A stretch of DNA of 64,000 nt from Ariolimax columbianus (taxonomy: Eukaryota > Mollusca > Gastropoda > Stylommatophora > Arionidae): assembly GCA_036924085.1 (NCBI GenBank), contig JAVGWX010000004.1, positions 74,279,590 to 74,343,589 of the forward strand, read 5' to 3'. The position numbers were made by a program, and so were the translations under genes. A model generated the notes under the pieces. That model was not told the origin of the DNA. It ran no database searches and worked only from the letters and a program-made list of their open reading frames with translations. Below are positions 10,762-21,203 of the stretch, piece by piece (position 1 is the stretch's first letter; every line of letters begins with the position of its first letter).

Positions 10762-11952
10762 ATGATCACTTCATCTGCCGATGTGACGTCACTGTCACCA
10801 AAGATTGACCCATCAAATGATGGATCTATTCGAGGTCTGGAGGAGCAGAGAGAATCATATGTCGTAGCGCTGGAGACAGTTGTATTTCTCTTAATTTGGA
10901 GCACGGCTCTGCTAGGCAACATTCTTGTTATCTTAGTGATTCGCCGAAGCCGGAGGGTGCAGTCTACAACCAACTTTTTTGTTATTAGCATGGCTTTAAG
11001 CGACATGACTTTAATACTGTTATCTGCCCCGTTTGTTTGCGTGCATCTTAAAATTCAGAAGTGGGTTGTTGGTCATGTTTTGTGTAGGCTTGTCAGATGT
11101 ATTCAATTCATTTCAATGTCCAGTGCCTCCTTCGTGCTTGTTGCCATCTGCATCGACAGATTCTACACCATCATCCATCCCCTGAGCTTCAAGGTAACAC
11201 GTGGGACTGCTCAAAGGATGATTATATCTGCCTGGCTATTGGCTGTCCTCATCTCTAGTATGTGTATATATTTTTTCGACCAGGTTTTTGTGACAAATTT
11301 TGCTCAAATCGACCAGAAACGATATGTTTGTCCCACTTTTATTCCCGCAAGTCACTGGTCAGGATTTGTGTATGCTGTTCTCTGTGTCGCCTGCCAATAC
11401 TTGTGCCCGCTAGCCTTTGTAACCATCGGATATTCTAGAATCTTCGGGCACATCCTGTCGATGCGCTACCAGGTCCGAGAAAGTAGAAGACCAAACAACC
11501 CAGTACCAAGGACTAAAGTCAGAATGGTGAAGATGCTGATGATTCTGAGTTTTGTTACACTCCTTCTGTATCTTCCTTACAACGCTACACAAATCGTCTA
11601 CAGTTTCACTTACCGTAACTATCTTAGTGCAGACGTATTCATTTCCGCCTTCTGGCTTATATGTGCAGCAGCAGCAGTTAAACCTGTCATCTATGCATGC
11701 GGAAACAGCAATTTTTGGGGCGGTTGCAAAGAGGTGTTATGTATGTCAACTATGAGATGTTACCGACTCAACACATACGTAGTAACAAACGCGTCTTCCA
11801 TCGGAAAGAGAAACTATGTTGGTGCGCTGGATCTTTCCAGAGACCAAATCAGCATCAGTATCGACTCGCCTTTGGAGCCATTCAACATGATAATGCATGA
11901 GGAGAAAGCATCATGGCCAGTTAACGGTTCTTTGCCATCTACGTCATTGTAG
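10762..11952 (+). CDS. Rhodopsin-class GPCR, GPR19-like
   Basis: Complete 396-residue seven-transmembrane receptor with no intron in the coding region, expected at the plasma membrane coupling an unknown ligand to G proteins. Visible landmarks are GN in TM1 (N53), SxxLSD in TM2 (D81), W101 in the first extracellular loop, the disulphide pair C108/C190, DRF in place of DRY (132-134) followed by YTIIHPLSFKV, W158 in TM4, P216 and Y224 in TM5, YLPY in TM6 (270-273) in place of CWxP, and KPVIY (307-311) in place of NPxxY. The FYTIIHPLSFKV stretch is what suggests the GPR19 group. Cysteines 322 and 327 after TM7 could be palmitoylated. The start is supported by an upstream in-frame stop (10732). 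It is the only intact host gene seen. The receptor class is certain; the subfamily is less so, and a peptide receptor of another group is possible. Confidence 0.92.
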   Translation: MITSSADVTSLSPKIDPSNDGSIRGLEEQRESYVVALETVVFLLIWSTALLGNILVILVIRRSRRVQSTTNFFVISMALSDMTLILLSAPFVCVHLKIQKWVVGHVLCRLVRCIQFISMSSASFVLVAICIDRFYTIIHPLSFKVTRGTAQRMIISAWLLAVLISSMCIYFFDQVFVTNFAQIDQKRYVCPTFIPASHWSGFVYAVLCVACQYLCPLAFVTIGYSRIFGHILSMRYQVRESRRPNNPVPRTKVRMVKMLMILSFVTLLLYLPYNATQIVYSFTYRNYLSADVFISAFWLICAAAAVKPVIYACGNSNFWGGCKEVLCMSTMRCYRLNTYVVTNASSIGKRNYVGALDLSRDQISISIDSPLEPFNMIMHEEKASWPVNGSLPSTSL

Positions 11953-12045
11953 AGACATTCAGTGATAGAGATGTGCGCAAATGAAAGTGTGTTTGCGCAC
12001 GCGTGTCGGTGTCTGTATGTGTGTGTGTATAATATTGAAATAGAG

Positions 12046-12051
12046 AATAAA
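12046..12051 (+). promoter_or_regulatory. Polyadenylation signal AATAAA for the GPCR transcript
   Basis: First AATAAA downstream of the receptor stop codon, about 95 bp away, giving a short 3' UTR that includes a (TG)n stretch at about 12015-12030. Use is inferred. Confidence 0.5.
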
Positions 12052-12059
12052 CTATGCGA

Positions 12060-12950
12060 TCGTTGATAAAGCGTAATTTTTCAACTGAAACAGTTTAATA
12101 ATAATTTGTTATTACTAACGATGATACCAACAGTTGGCCAGCGTATTCTAAATATGTTGATATGAAACCTTCTTTAAAAGGTAGATCTGTTTTAAAATAA
12201 TTGAATCATGCATTCTATGTGCTGGACACCTAGCCTCGATTGCTCATTTTTGTTTATTGTTTCCAAGTTTTCAAAATACATTTAATGAACTGAGAACAAT
12301 ATCAACAGAACAGCGGAACAAGAGTATCAGTATTTTGTATTAGGACACCAGCAGAAGAAGTATACAATATATAGAAGTATACACACAAAATAGCACGTAT
12401 CTGTATTTTATAGACTACAAGAGGATCTTTGGCAAGCGTCTAGCATGAGAAACTAATTACATGTTAGAAAAATATAGGTCAATCAATCACAACCTGTCAT
12501 GTTCCCAGAGGAGCATATGTCCTGAACAAATTCGATCCAAGTCTTCCTGAACTAGGCATCCATTCCAGCTCTGTCCACGTCTTTCCTGCTGGCTTTATTT
12601 TTATCGCCTAATCTCTTCTCCGTAAGTGTTTCGATATACCCCTACTTCTCATGCCTTAGTGATATAAAAACAGAGCCTGGTTTGTGATGTCATCTTCTTT
12701 TTTCCGCAATGTGTGTCTTTTCAACGCATTTTCCCTTCTTCGTATGTCAAGTGATATCTGTTGGTTCTTTTTCCGACCTATTGGTGACTTTATAACAGGG
12801 AATAATACATCTCAGGTCGTCATGGCGCCTAGAAATATTGATGTGGCGACTAAGATGTCAGGACCAATGTCGCATTTGCTTGGATAATTTTCTCCATCGC
12901 GTATGTCCCTCACAGTTTTAAGACTCAACTTAACTTAACGTTTTTTCTAC
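12060..12950. other. No gene recognised
   Basis: AT-rich 3' flank of the receptor gene. The pyrimidine-rich part at 12520-12900 has the look of reverse-strand LINE sequence, but I see no conserved motif that allows a call. Confidence 0.4.
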
Positions 12951-12959
12951 TAGTTTAGA

Positions 12960-14650
12960 AGACTCATCAGAGTCTGTAGACAACCAGTTACATTTGCATT
13001 ACCCTGCTCTAAAAGCTATGCGCATCCAATCTATTCTTAAATGCATTAACTGTCGCTGCCTCCACTACCTCCTGGGGCAATGCAATCCAAGCATTCACCA
13101 CTCTCTGACTAAACAAATATTTCCTAATATCCAATCTGGACCTTTCTTTAGCTAATTTGAATCTGTGCCCTCTTGTTTTCGTTAGTGGTTGCATTTTGAA
13201 AAACTTGTTATAGTCTAACTGAACCGTTTCTATGATTATCTTATAAGCCTGAATTAAGTCACCTCGAATTCTTCTTTTCAAGGCACTGTAAACCGGTTTT
13301 CTGAGTCTTTCCTTATAACTAATTCTGGAATCCCACTATCAGTGTTGTCGCTATTCTTTGTATCCTTTCCGTCATATTTATATCTCCTCTACGATAAGGA
13401 CTCCACATCTGCTCACAATACTTCAATCTAGGTCTAACCAATGCTTTATACAGTTTGACTATCACCTCCTTACTCGTATGTTTAATATTTCTTTTTATCA
13501 TACCTAACATTGCATTTGCCTTATTCACTACTACCTAGACTTGCTTACTCACTTTACTTGAATGCTCTATTATAACCCCTAGGTCCCTTTCCTTATCTAT
13601 CATTCTAATATTGTTCTCTCCCATTCTGTAATTATGTTCTATATTGGATCTACCCATATGGATGACTGTACATTTATCGATATTAAACTTCATTTGCCAT
13701 CTCACAGACCAGTCTCGAATTGTATCTAAATCCGACCTCAATATATCTACTTCTTCTTTAGATGAGACACTCCTACATAGTTTTGTGTCGTCCGCATATT
13801 TTGCAATCATGGATCCTCTGTCAATGTCCAAACCGTTTATATATATCGAGAGCAATATTGGTCCCAAAACCGAGCCTTGTGGCTCTCCACTTTTTACTTC
13901 ACACCACTCGGGGTACTCCTTATTTATTCACACTCTCTGCCTTCTTCCCGTTAACCAATTTTCAATCCATTCAGCAACCTCCCCACCTATTCCATGTTAT
14001 TTAAACTTTTAAAATAATATTTGATGAGGTACTCTATCAAAAGCCTTTGCAAAATCTAGATAAATAATATCCACTGGTTCCCCCTACCTATCATTTTAGT
14101 AACCTCCTCCATGAATTATAATAGATTTGCTAAGCACGATCTCCCTTTAGTAAGACCATGCTTACTATTTCTGATTAGATTAAACATGTCTAGATGCATT
14201 ACAATGTTTTCTTTGATTATTGATTCTAACATTTTACAGAATATGCTCGTTAAACTCATCGGTCTATAATTTCCTGGATCTGATTTCTTTCCCTTTTTAA
14301 ATAAGGGGATCACTCCTGCATCTTTCCAATCTCTTGGAACAATCCCTTTTGCAAGTGATTGAGAATATAATATAGCCAATAGTTTTACTAGTTGGTCTCT
14401 AATTTCAAATAGCATTTTTGGATGGATACCATCTTGACCTGGACATTTATCCACTTTTAATCCCTCAATTTTTTTAAAAACCATTTCTTCGTTAATACAA
14501 ATGGTTTTCATCCCAGTATAGCCATTTCACATTAAACAATATATATAAGCTCTGGGATCTTGGAGCAGTCTTCTTTTGTGTAGACTGTGCCAAAGTATTA
14601 ATTTAGTAGATTAGCTGTCTCCCTATTTTCTCTTATTATTTTACCTATGG
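12960..14650 (-). pseudogene. CR1-like non-LTR retrotransposon, RT domain (decayed)
   Basis: The reverse strand gives, in order: VDKCPGQDGIHPKML, WKDAGVIPLFKKGKKSDPGN and YRPMSLTSIFCKMLE (14116-14511); DIIYLDFAKAFDRVPHQ (motif A, about 14030-14070); PQGSVLGPILLSIYINGLD; AKYADDTKLCR (catalytic YADD, about 13790); ERDLGVIIEHSSKVS; NKANAMLGMIKRNI and LVRPRLKYCEQMWSP (13319-13528); and the terminal RRIRGDLIQAYKI..FSQRVVNAWIALPQEVVEA..FKNRLD. This motif series is characteristic of CR1-type RT. Frames change at least twice and stops occur between blocks. The 5' half, including the endonuclease, is missing. Confidence 0.85.
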
Positions 14651-14656
14651 GAAAGG

Positions 14657-14810
14657 AGCCAACAACAACTAGTGGACCAAACCTAGGAAATTGAATTTGA
14701 AAGGACACACTTTCTGAAATCACCATCAAAGCTGGCCAAACATGGGAGGAGGACGAGAGACAAAGAAACACCAGAAGAAGAGACTGCGAAAATTACACAA
14801 AATATTATAG
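14657..14810 (+). pseudogene. LINE E C-terminal fragment
   Basis: About 150 bp nearly collinear with the reverse complement of 22940-23100, sharing CAACAACAACTAGTGGA and CATGGGA.GAGGA.GAGAGAC. In translation it resembles the basic LINE tail (KRKRGRPKNTWRRD type) seen in better form in LINE E. Confidence 0.55.
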
Positions 14811-15852
14811 TTTCCAGCAAAATTTCCAATTCTTCAATTGACTTTTAAGGTCAGACTGCCTTTGCCATGTTGTGCAGAAGCTATTTACGCCATTCGGCAA
14901 AGCAACTCTTCAAAATTAATTTTAATATCTCACTATTTAATATCACCTTTTTGTCAAAACTAAGTATTGATACATTTGTGTTAGAAATTATAAGAAGTTT
15001 GTGCAGGTACGGTCAATAGAGTCGAGCAAACTATTTTGAACTAGTTTTAACGTGATTTGTTTTTGTTTGTTTGTTTGGTTTGTTTTGTTGTTTTTTGGGG
15101 GGGAGGGGTAATGTAGCAGATCTCACTGTTTGCCCTAGGGTTATTCTAACTTAGAACATTATTACACTCATCCACATCATTTATGACCACACACTGTAAA
15201 TAATATAGCACACAGCAGATGGCATATTTATTATTCAATACTCATATTAGAAAAATGAGTAGTGAAATTACAAACACAATACAATACATATCATCTTAAC
15301 TAAATATTCCTATATTATATATTTGTAAATATAAATATTAACGAAAGCGGAAATTTTAAGCATTAGCTATTGATGGAATTCTCAACTATCAAAAACCCAG
15401 TTCTATTGCCGTACACACATCACACACACACCTAGATCTCACCTAGTCGATCTACTCACTCGCTAAACTCGTTAGGACATACATCGTTTACAAAGTGTCC
15501 TGCGTACAACATACGTTCAGATTATCTATTAATACAAAACGCCCACACACACCTATTTGAGTAGCTGGCCCCGACTCAATGGCGTATGCTGTTTCAGTAG
15601 TCCTGTTCTATCTCCAACATTCGTACATCAGTCTATCAATCGCTCCTCTATCTAAGTCGGTGAGCTAAACCACTCCTATCTACATTCATTCATTCCCTCT
15701 CTATGCCAGCCTGCTTGAGCTAAACTTTGTCTAGTGTTATATACAATTAACCAGTATCAAAGCTGACGAATGGATCTTAGTGGGATGGCTCTATTCAGTC
15801 GTTATTGTAACGAACTACTCTGAACATCTGTCACTCATTCCCCCACTATCCA

Positions 15853-16004
15853 AAAGTCAGAGGCGCGAAGACGATCAGATACCGTCGCAGTTCTTACCAT
15901 AAACGATGCCGACTAGCGATCCACAGGAGTTGCTTCGATGACTCTGCGGGCAGCCTCCGGGAAACCAAAGTGTTTGGGTTCCGGGGGAAGTATGGTTGCA
16001 AAGG

Positions 16005-16048
<44 letters not shown>

Positions 16049-16121
16049 ACTGCGGCTTAATTTGACTCAACACGGCCAACACTGAAATTATTTACAGACC
16101 GAGAGCACTTTAGTTGGGTCT
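15853..16121 (+). pseudogene. 18S rRNA pseudogene fragment (3' half segment)
   Basis: Matches the conserved eukaryotic nuclear small-subunit stretch from AAAGTTAGAGG..CGAAG through GATCAGATACCG, CATAAACGATGCCGACTAG, GGTTGCAAAG, AAAGGAATTGACGGAAGGGC and TTAATTTGACTCAACACG. A short deletion follows, then the helix region ending ..GATAGACTG.GAGC. It carries substitutions (GTCGCAG for the usual sequence after ATACCG) and a join to 28S sequence at about 16121. A second, shorter 18S block starts at about 16208 and a third remnant lies at about 16440-16480. Not a functional rRNA gene. Confidence 0.85.
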
Positions 16122-16800
16122 AATATGGAACGGGTGCTGGATTTAGACCCTCGGAAATCTTGGGCTAAGCTCTCTGTGGCTCGATTGGCCTGCACTCAGT
16201 GTTCGATAAAGGAATTGACGGAAGGGCACCACAATGAGTGAAGTCTGCGGCTTAATTTGACTCAACACGCCCACACTGTAAAATGACTGATAGACTGGGA
16301 GCACTTTCGTTGGGTCTAATAGGGAACGTGTGCTGGAATTAGACCCACGAAAGACAGGTCAGTTTTACCCTCTAAATGAAAGAGCGTTGCTACAGTAATC
16401 CTGCTCAGCCCTGGAGAAATCGCAGGTTTCAGACACGTGGTCATTGACTGACTAAAAAGCCCTCTATTGATTCGTTGGGTCTAATCGTGAACGGGTGCTG
16501 GTATTAGACCCTCGGAAGACAGGTCAGTCTTACCCTACTAATGACAGGGCGTTGCTACGGTAATCCTGCTCTATTCGAAGGGAGTCGCAGACATTTGTCC
16601 ACGTACTAGGCTCATAAGCCAACAACATCTCCGTGCCATGACCAGGCTTGTCCCCTGGTTAAATGCACTTCTTTGAGAGAAATCACAGGTCGCTGACATT
16701 TGGTCCACGTGCTTGGCTGATAAGCCAATGGTGCGAAGCTACCATCTGAGGGACTACGGCCGAACGCCTCTAAGCCAGAATCCCGCCCTAAATCTTAGCA
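16121..16800 (+). pseudogene. 28S rRNA pseudogene fragments (3' end), reiterated
   Basis: The phrase TCTAAT..G.GAACG.GTGCTGG..TTAGACCC occurs three times (about 16118, 16315 and 16477), each after an 18S-type block. The second and third continue into GACAGGTCAG.TTTACCCT and GTAATCCTGCTC. The last 28S stretch (about 16673-16800) has GACATTTGGTCCACGTGCTTGGCTGA, AGCCAATGGTGCGAAGCTACCATCTG, GAACGCCTCTAAG and CAGAATCCCGCC. These are conserved large-subunit 3'-end sequences that occur once in a real 28S gene. Confidence 0.85.
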
Positions 16801-17629
16801 CCGCTGTGATGGGAGGCTACGACATGGCTGGGACCTGGGGCTCGCGCCTCAGCCCGGCCCGGTCAAGCCGCAGAAATGCACCTGGTTAAATGCACTCCTG
16901 CCTTGCTCTTTACCTCTTTCTGCTATCAGTCATCCCAAATGGACGCAGAAGAGATGCAGTCCAGCGGACATTGCACCCCTGCCCTATTGTGACAACCTCC
17001 CAGGTGGCGGGGAATGCTAGGCGTACCATCACTGCAGATGAGCCGAGAAAATAAAGGAAGCAAAGAGATACCTCACTCACATGCACATGCTACGTTCCTG
17101 GCAGGACGTGACGATCCTGAGACACAGTCACACTGGACTGCCTCTTTTCTGGGATAGTACAAACTATTACATAGTCCATCATATCATATCATTGCCAAAC
17201 CCTATAGACACGAGTAGGGAAGACTCGATAGTCCTGCAAGACAACTTCCCTAAGAGAGACAACTCTGACCAAAAACAACTGCTACTTTGCAGTTAGGCTT
17301 GGGACAGCCAAAGGCTAAGGAGGGCATCCCTACAGAAACGCCTGTTGAAATCGGATGCACTGAGCCACAGGCTTAACAAAATAAAACAGTGCAACGTAAA
17401 TATCGCTGTAAACAGCGTACGGTGAAGAAGAAGAAGATTCCCCCACTATCCATATCGGAACGCCAGTGGTCAGTTTCTACCTGTCCACATTCTTTGCCCC
17501 AACTCCGTTTTCCTTTGTTGAGATGGTGAGTGATCTTGGCATAGTGACCAGACAGAGAGTGACCTTGGTACGCATTCAGGTACCTTTGTTCTCAGCGTCG
17601 TCAACCCCATCACCCCTGCCACTCACATT

Positions 17630-19330
17630 ATTCAGATTCTGATAACTTAGTCGTCTCTTCAAAGACTCCAAATGTATGTGAAAAAATATACACAAGCCAG
17701 TAACGTCTACTATGACGCATCTCCAATTAAGTCTGACATCTCAGTGTCCCAGCATGCTAGTTCTTGTTCTGCAACGCCTCCACCTTGAAAGTAAGCTCTT
17801 TGTCCCAGCATGCTAGTTCTTGTTCTGCAACTCGTGGTAACCTGTTTGCGGAGGCCTACAGTTTGAATGAGCTACACTTCTCCGTAAATCAGTACCTAGA
17901 TACCTTTATAAAAACATGTAATCATGCGTAAGAATCAGAACAACAGCTAAATAAAAATGAAAGGCATACAATTGTCAACCATACAACCATACATCGTCAA
18001 AAATATTTGAACTCTTACACGTGACCTTTCACTCAGTGTCACACCTTGATACATATGTTAGTATCTGTAATCATATATATAAACCCCCAAAAATGCAAGA
18101 CATACACAGTTGACCATACAACCCAATAAAAATGCAATGCATACAATAGTCGACCATACACCCAAAAATTGTTTAAACAAACCAAAGAACAACTAATTAA
18201 AAAATGCAAGTAATGTCATTGTCAAAACCCAAACAACCAAATACAAATGCTAAATATTTGCACACATAAACATGACCATGTTATCAACCTTTCAGTCCTT
18301 AAGCATCATTCCTTGATACTTAAGTCAGGATTCGTAATCATGATTAAACAAACCGAACAACATATTTTTAAAAAAAATGCAAGTCATACCAATGTTAAAA
18401 CCCAAACACCAAATACAAATGTCAAAATATTTGCACGCATACTCGTGATATCAATATTTAAGTCCGTAAGTATTACATCTTGATATCTATGTCAGCACAT
18501 ATAATCATGTTTAAACAAGCCAAACAACCAATTAAAAAAAAATACAAGTAATGTCATTATCAAAATCCAAAAACCAAAAATTTTCTAAGTATCACGCATA
18601 CACATGGCCATGTGCTATCCACCTTTCACTCCTGCTAGTGCCCAACCATTCAGCACCTGTTAATGCCCCTTTCAGCAGATACTAAACTATGACTAAGTTC
18701 TAACTTATTCAGATGCAAACTACTACTAACTACGTCTGAGTCAAAAACCGAATCGTCCAGCTGCCGAATTACGTAATGCTGTAACCCTAACTGGTTCAGG
18801 TGCAGTCTTTGTTAAAGTTGAATAGCTCCGTTAACTGTTGGCGTCTTTGTCACAGGGAACCAAAACCGAGTGTTGTGATCTAACTAATTCATCCCTGTTT
18901 CCTCAAACTCCCCACATCAAAGCCACCTCGTCCGCCCTGACCGAAACATCACGTCCAAATGTTACCCTTGGTCGACGTAACATTACCTGGCGTATTGATC
19001 TGCCCTGCCTCTCCTGTCCGTTCCGCTGGTCAAAAATGTCCCTTTCATCTCGGCCAGTCTAGCTTCAGACTGACCGTTACTTTAGATACGTGGTAGGCTC
19101 ATTGTCTGGCGTGTACTTCAGACACGACTTCAAAGGAATTTTTAACATCTGCTCATTCCTCCATTTTTAGCTACCCCCTAATTATTCAAATCTCCGTTTC
19201 CCAAGGATAACGGTAGATAAAACAAATTTATCGAAATGAATACATTAACTGGAGTTTCTCATGATAGTCCCACATCTGTCATTACCATGTGTGTAAGTGT
19301 TACACGACTCTACCTAATTCCATTTCTGAA
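17630..19330. repeat. Noncoding interior of LTR-like element, with ~170-bp tandem units
   Basis: Two copies of a 60-bp block containing TGTCCCAGCATGCTAG lie at about 17743-17860. At about 17900-18620 a degenerate unit of roughly 170 bp repeats three to four times, each with a CAAGTAATGTCATT / TCAAAACCCAAA phrase (near 18195, 18375 and 18545). No coding potential is credible. Confidence 0.55.
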
Positions 19331-20916
19331 TTAAGGTAATTTCTCCATGTTTTTGACTAGCGCCATCAAGCCTACTATCAAACGTTCCTTAGCAGTAATG
19401 CTTACTTCAGACGGACTCTGCGCTCCATCGGATGTCTCTAATTGCTGAGCGGTTTCATCCTGTGGAACGCCCATCGCAGTAGTCTGGTCTATTTGATCTA
19501 CGGTTATTTTTTTCGTATCCACTGGGTCCCATGTGGTGTTAGGTACACTTACATCGTCCGCTACCTCAGCATTCCGTCCATCTGTATTCAATATTTCCCA
19601 CTGTTCGTTTGACCGTTGGCTTATCTCGAACTGGGATCTTTTCGTCTTTGCTTCGATAACTGGTTCGCTGTCCTGGCTGGGGTTAACATGTCTTTTCCTT
19701 TTCTTCGTTTCCCTTAGAAACGCTGTTTCTCTCTTCTTGGCTGCACGAGTGTTCGTGCACGGTGCGTCCGTTTCGCATTCTAATTGTGCGTCATTCCCAC
19801 TTCCATCCTCGGTGGCCGAAGGGTTGTTCCTTCCTTCGGTGTGTTTGATCACTTCTCTCGCATGGCTAGGACCTGGCGTTGGGGGGGGGGGGGGGGGGGG
19901 GGTACGAAACCGTAGCTGGCCCTGCCAAGATTCCTTATCCTTTCCTTTCCTCTTCATCTGACGAATCTCCGACTGTTTCCTTGCTCGATTCTTCGTCGAC
20001 TTTAACTAATGTTCTACCAGGCTTGACCACAAGTCCCTGGTAAACATGGCCCCTTTCATCCGGCCCGACTGTGTTATCTGACGTAACACCATCTGCCTGA
20101 ATACTCGGGCTACGCTGTCCGATGCTGTTATGTTTCATCTGGACGTCTGATCGAACGTTTGTCTTGTTTGCATTGCGTAACCTGCCCTCCGTCCCTAACT
20201 TTTCTGGATACACAAAACCTGCATCTATTTCTTTGTTTATCTGCCTCGTGCTCAAAGTCTCTTTTATAGTTCCTGCTTTGTTTCTCCATCTGTAACTTTG
20301 CAAATGGTCTCTTATTATGGGCTAAAAATCTTCCCGATTCAAACTTCTGATTAACCATTTTCCCACGCATTTGACTTGGCATCTCTACCTGGGTCAAACT
20401 TCTCCCCTTGTCGTAACTTCTGTCCAGACACACGTCTGCCCTGAGATTTTTACCTCCTCCCCTTCACGGATCGGAATGTGGAAGTTGGTTGAGCTTTCTA
20501 CCCCTCTGTCCCTTTCGAAATCACTGGTCCGTGTTTATTTCTGTCATTTGTTTATTTCTTCTCTCCTTCTTAGTTTGGACGCTCTGTTTTCAAACTGTTG
20601 CAACAGCTGTCGCAGCTTACATCGGAGGTCTTTTTCCTGTCTTTCCAAAAGAACAACTCTGTTTGTTAGTTGACGTAGCTGGTTTTGTAGTTGTCTCTTT
20701 TTGTAGTTGTCTCTTTTTGTCGTCCACTCTGTCGTTCGTCATTTGGACTGTAGATAGTGCCATGAAAGGCTTGTTTTTGTCAAAAAGTCCTCTTCTCAAA
20801 AGAACGTTCGTATTGCGAAGAACATTTGGACATTCAATAGACAAATGTCCTAAAGCTAGACAATCATAACATTGTTTAACCTCGACATGTTGAATAAACC
20901 AGTCTGGTACCAACAA
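19331..20916 (-). pseudogene. Gag-like / ORF1-like zinc-knuckle protein, frameshifted
   Basis: The reverse strand carries open segments in shifting frames. 20916-20617 has WFIQHVEVKQCYDCLALGHL followed by SIECPN, a CCHC knuckle (C-x2-C-x4-H-x4-C). Then come 20433-20128 and 20303-19935. The last, 19957-19331, is 208 aa of low-complexity, charged sequence starting KRKGKDKESW with a run of prolines and a basic block KKRKRHVNPSQ. This resembles nucleic-acid-binding Gag or ORF1 proteins. No protease, RT or integrase follows. Lying between long direct repeats, it may be the only ORF of a non-autonomous LTR-type element. Confidence 0.5.
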
Positions 20917-21203
20917 AAATTTACAAGACTGTCAAGTATGCACAAAATGTCAAGTCTTGACAGTAATGCAACAAAAGGTAAAAAAATGTCACACTTACCG
21001 ATCAGATGATTGGAAAAGCTGACTATGGCAACTACCACTCTAGCCACTAGCTATTCCCCTACTCCTAACTACACATACAAACTTATATAAAACCGCGACA
21101 CTTGTGTTCAACGGGCACCAAATACAGATCTGAAACTACACACACATCTATATTTATAAAAACTAATACGACAATCCGTGGTCACATGCACCAAATTAAA
21201 ATG

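Larger units (their letters stand above)
15853..17436 (+). mobile_element. 18S/28S rDNA-mosaic retroelement, copy 1, with 16-bp TSD
   Basis: A 1,584-bp element inserted in the left long direct repeat, flanked by the perfect 16-bp direct repeat ATTCCCCCACTATCCA (15837-15852 and 17437-17452); the uninterrupted site is visible in the right-hand repeat near 21967. It consists of three successive joins of an 18S fragment to a 28S 3' fragment (to about 16800), a stretch without recognised identity (about 16800-17215), about 190 bp matching the 5' region of LINE B (17217-17405, compare 48430-48610), and a terminal CAGCGTACGG plus (GAA)n tail like the LINE B 3' end. No protein is encoded. TSD and tail mark it as retrotransposed. 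It is either a SINE-like element driven by LINE B or an internally deleted LINE B whose 5' region is rDNA-derived. Confidence 0.85.
15112..17630. repeat. Left long direct repeat (LTR-like), interrupted by rDNA-mosaic insertion
   Basis: Apart from the insert at 15853-17436, this block matches 21204-22165 along its whole length (about 920 bp). It begins TGTAGCAGATC, continues through CAAATAATATAGCAC and GAATTCTCAACTATCAAAAA, and ends at ATCACCCCTGCC. Beyond both ends the two flanks diverge, which defines a pair of terminal direct repeats about 3.6-6 kb apart. Divergence of several percent implies an old element. The internal ORFs are on the reverse strand, so this would be the 3' repeat if they belong to the same element. 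Confidence 0.65.

Noticed and set aside
15853..16121. Functional 18S rRNA gene
   Set aside because: Only part of the gene, with substitutions and a deletion, fused to 28S sequence and flanked by a TSD.
19533..19961. 142-codon forward ORF opposite the Gag-like region
   Set aside because: The complementary frame carries the charged, proline-rich Gag/ORF1-type sequence and continues to a zinc knuckle. The forward ORF has only a glycine run from the poly-G tract.
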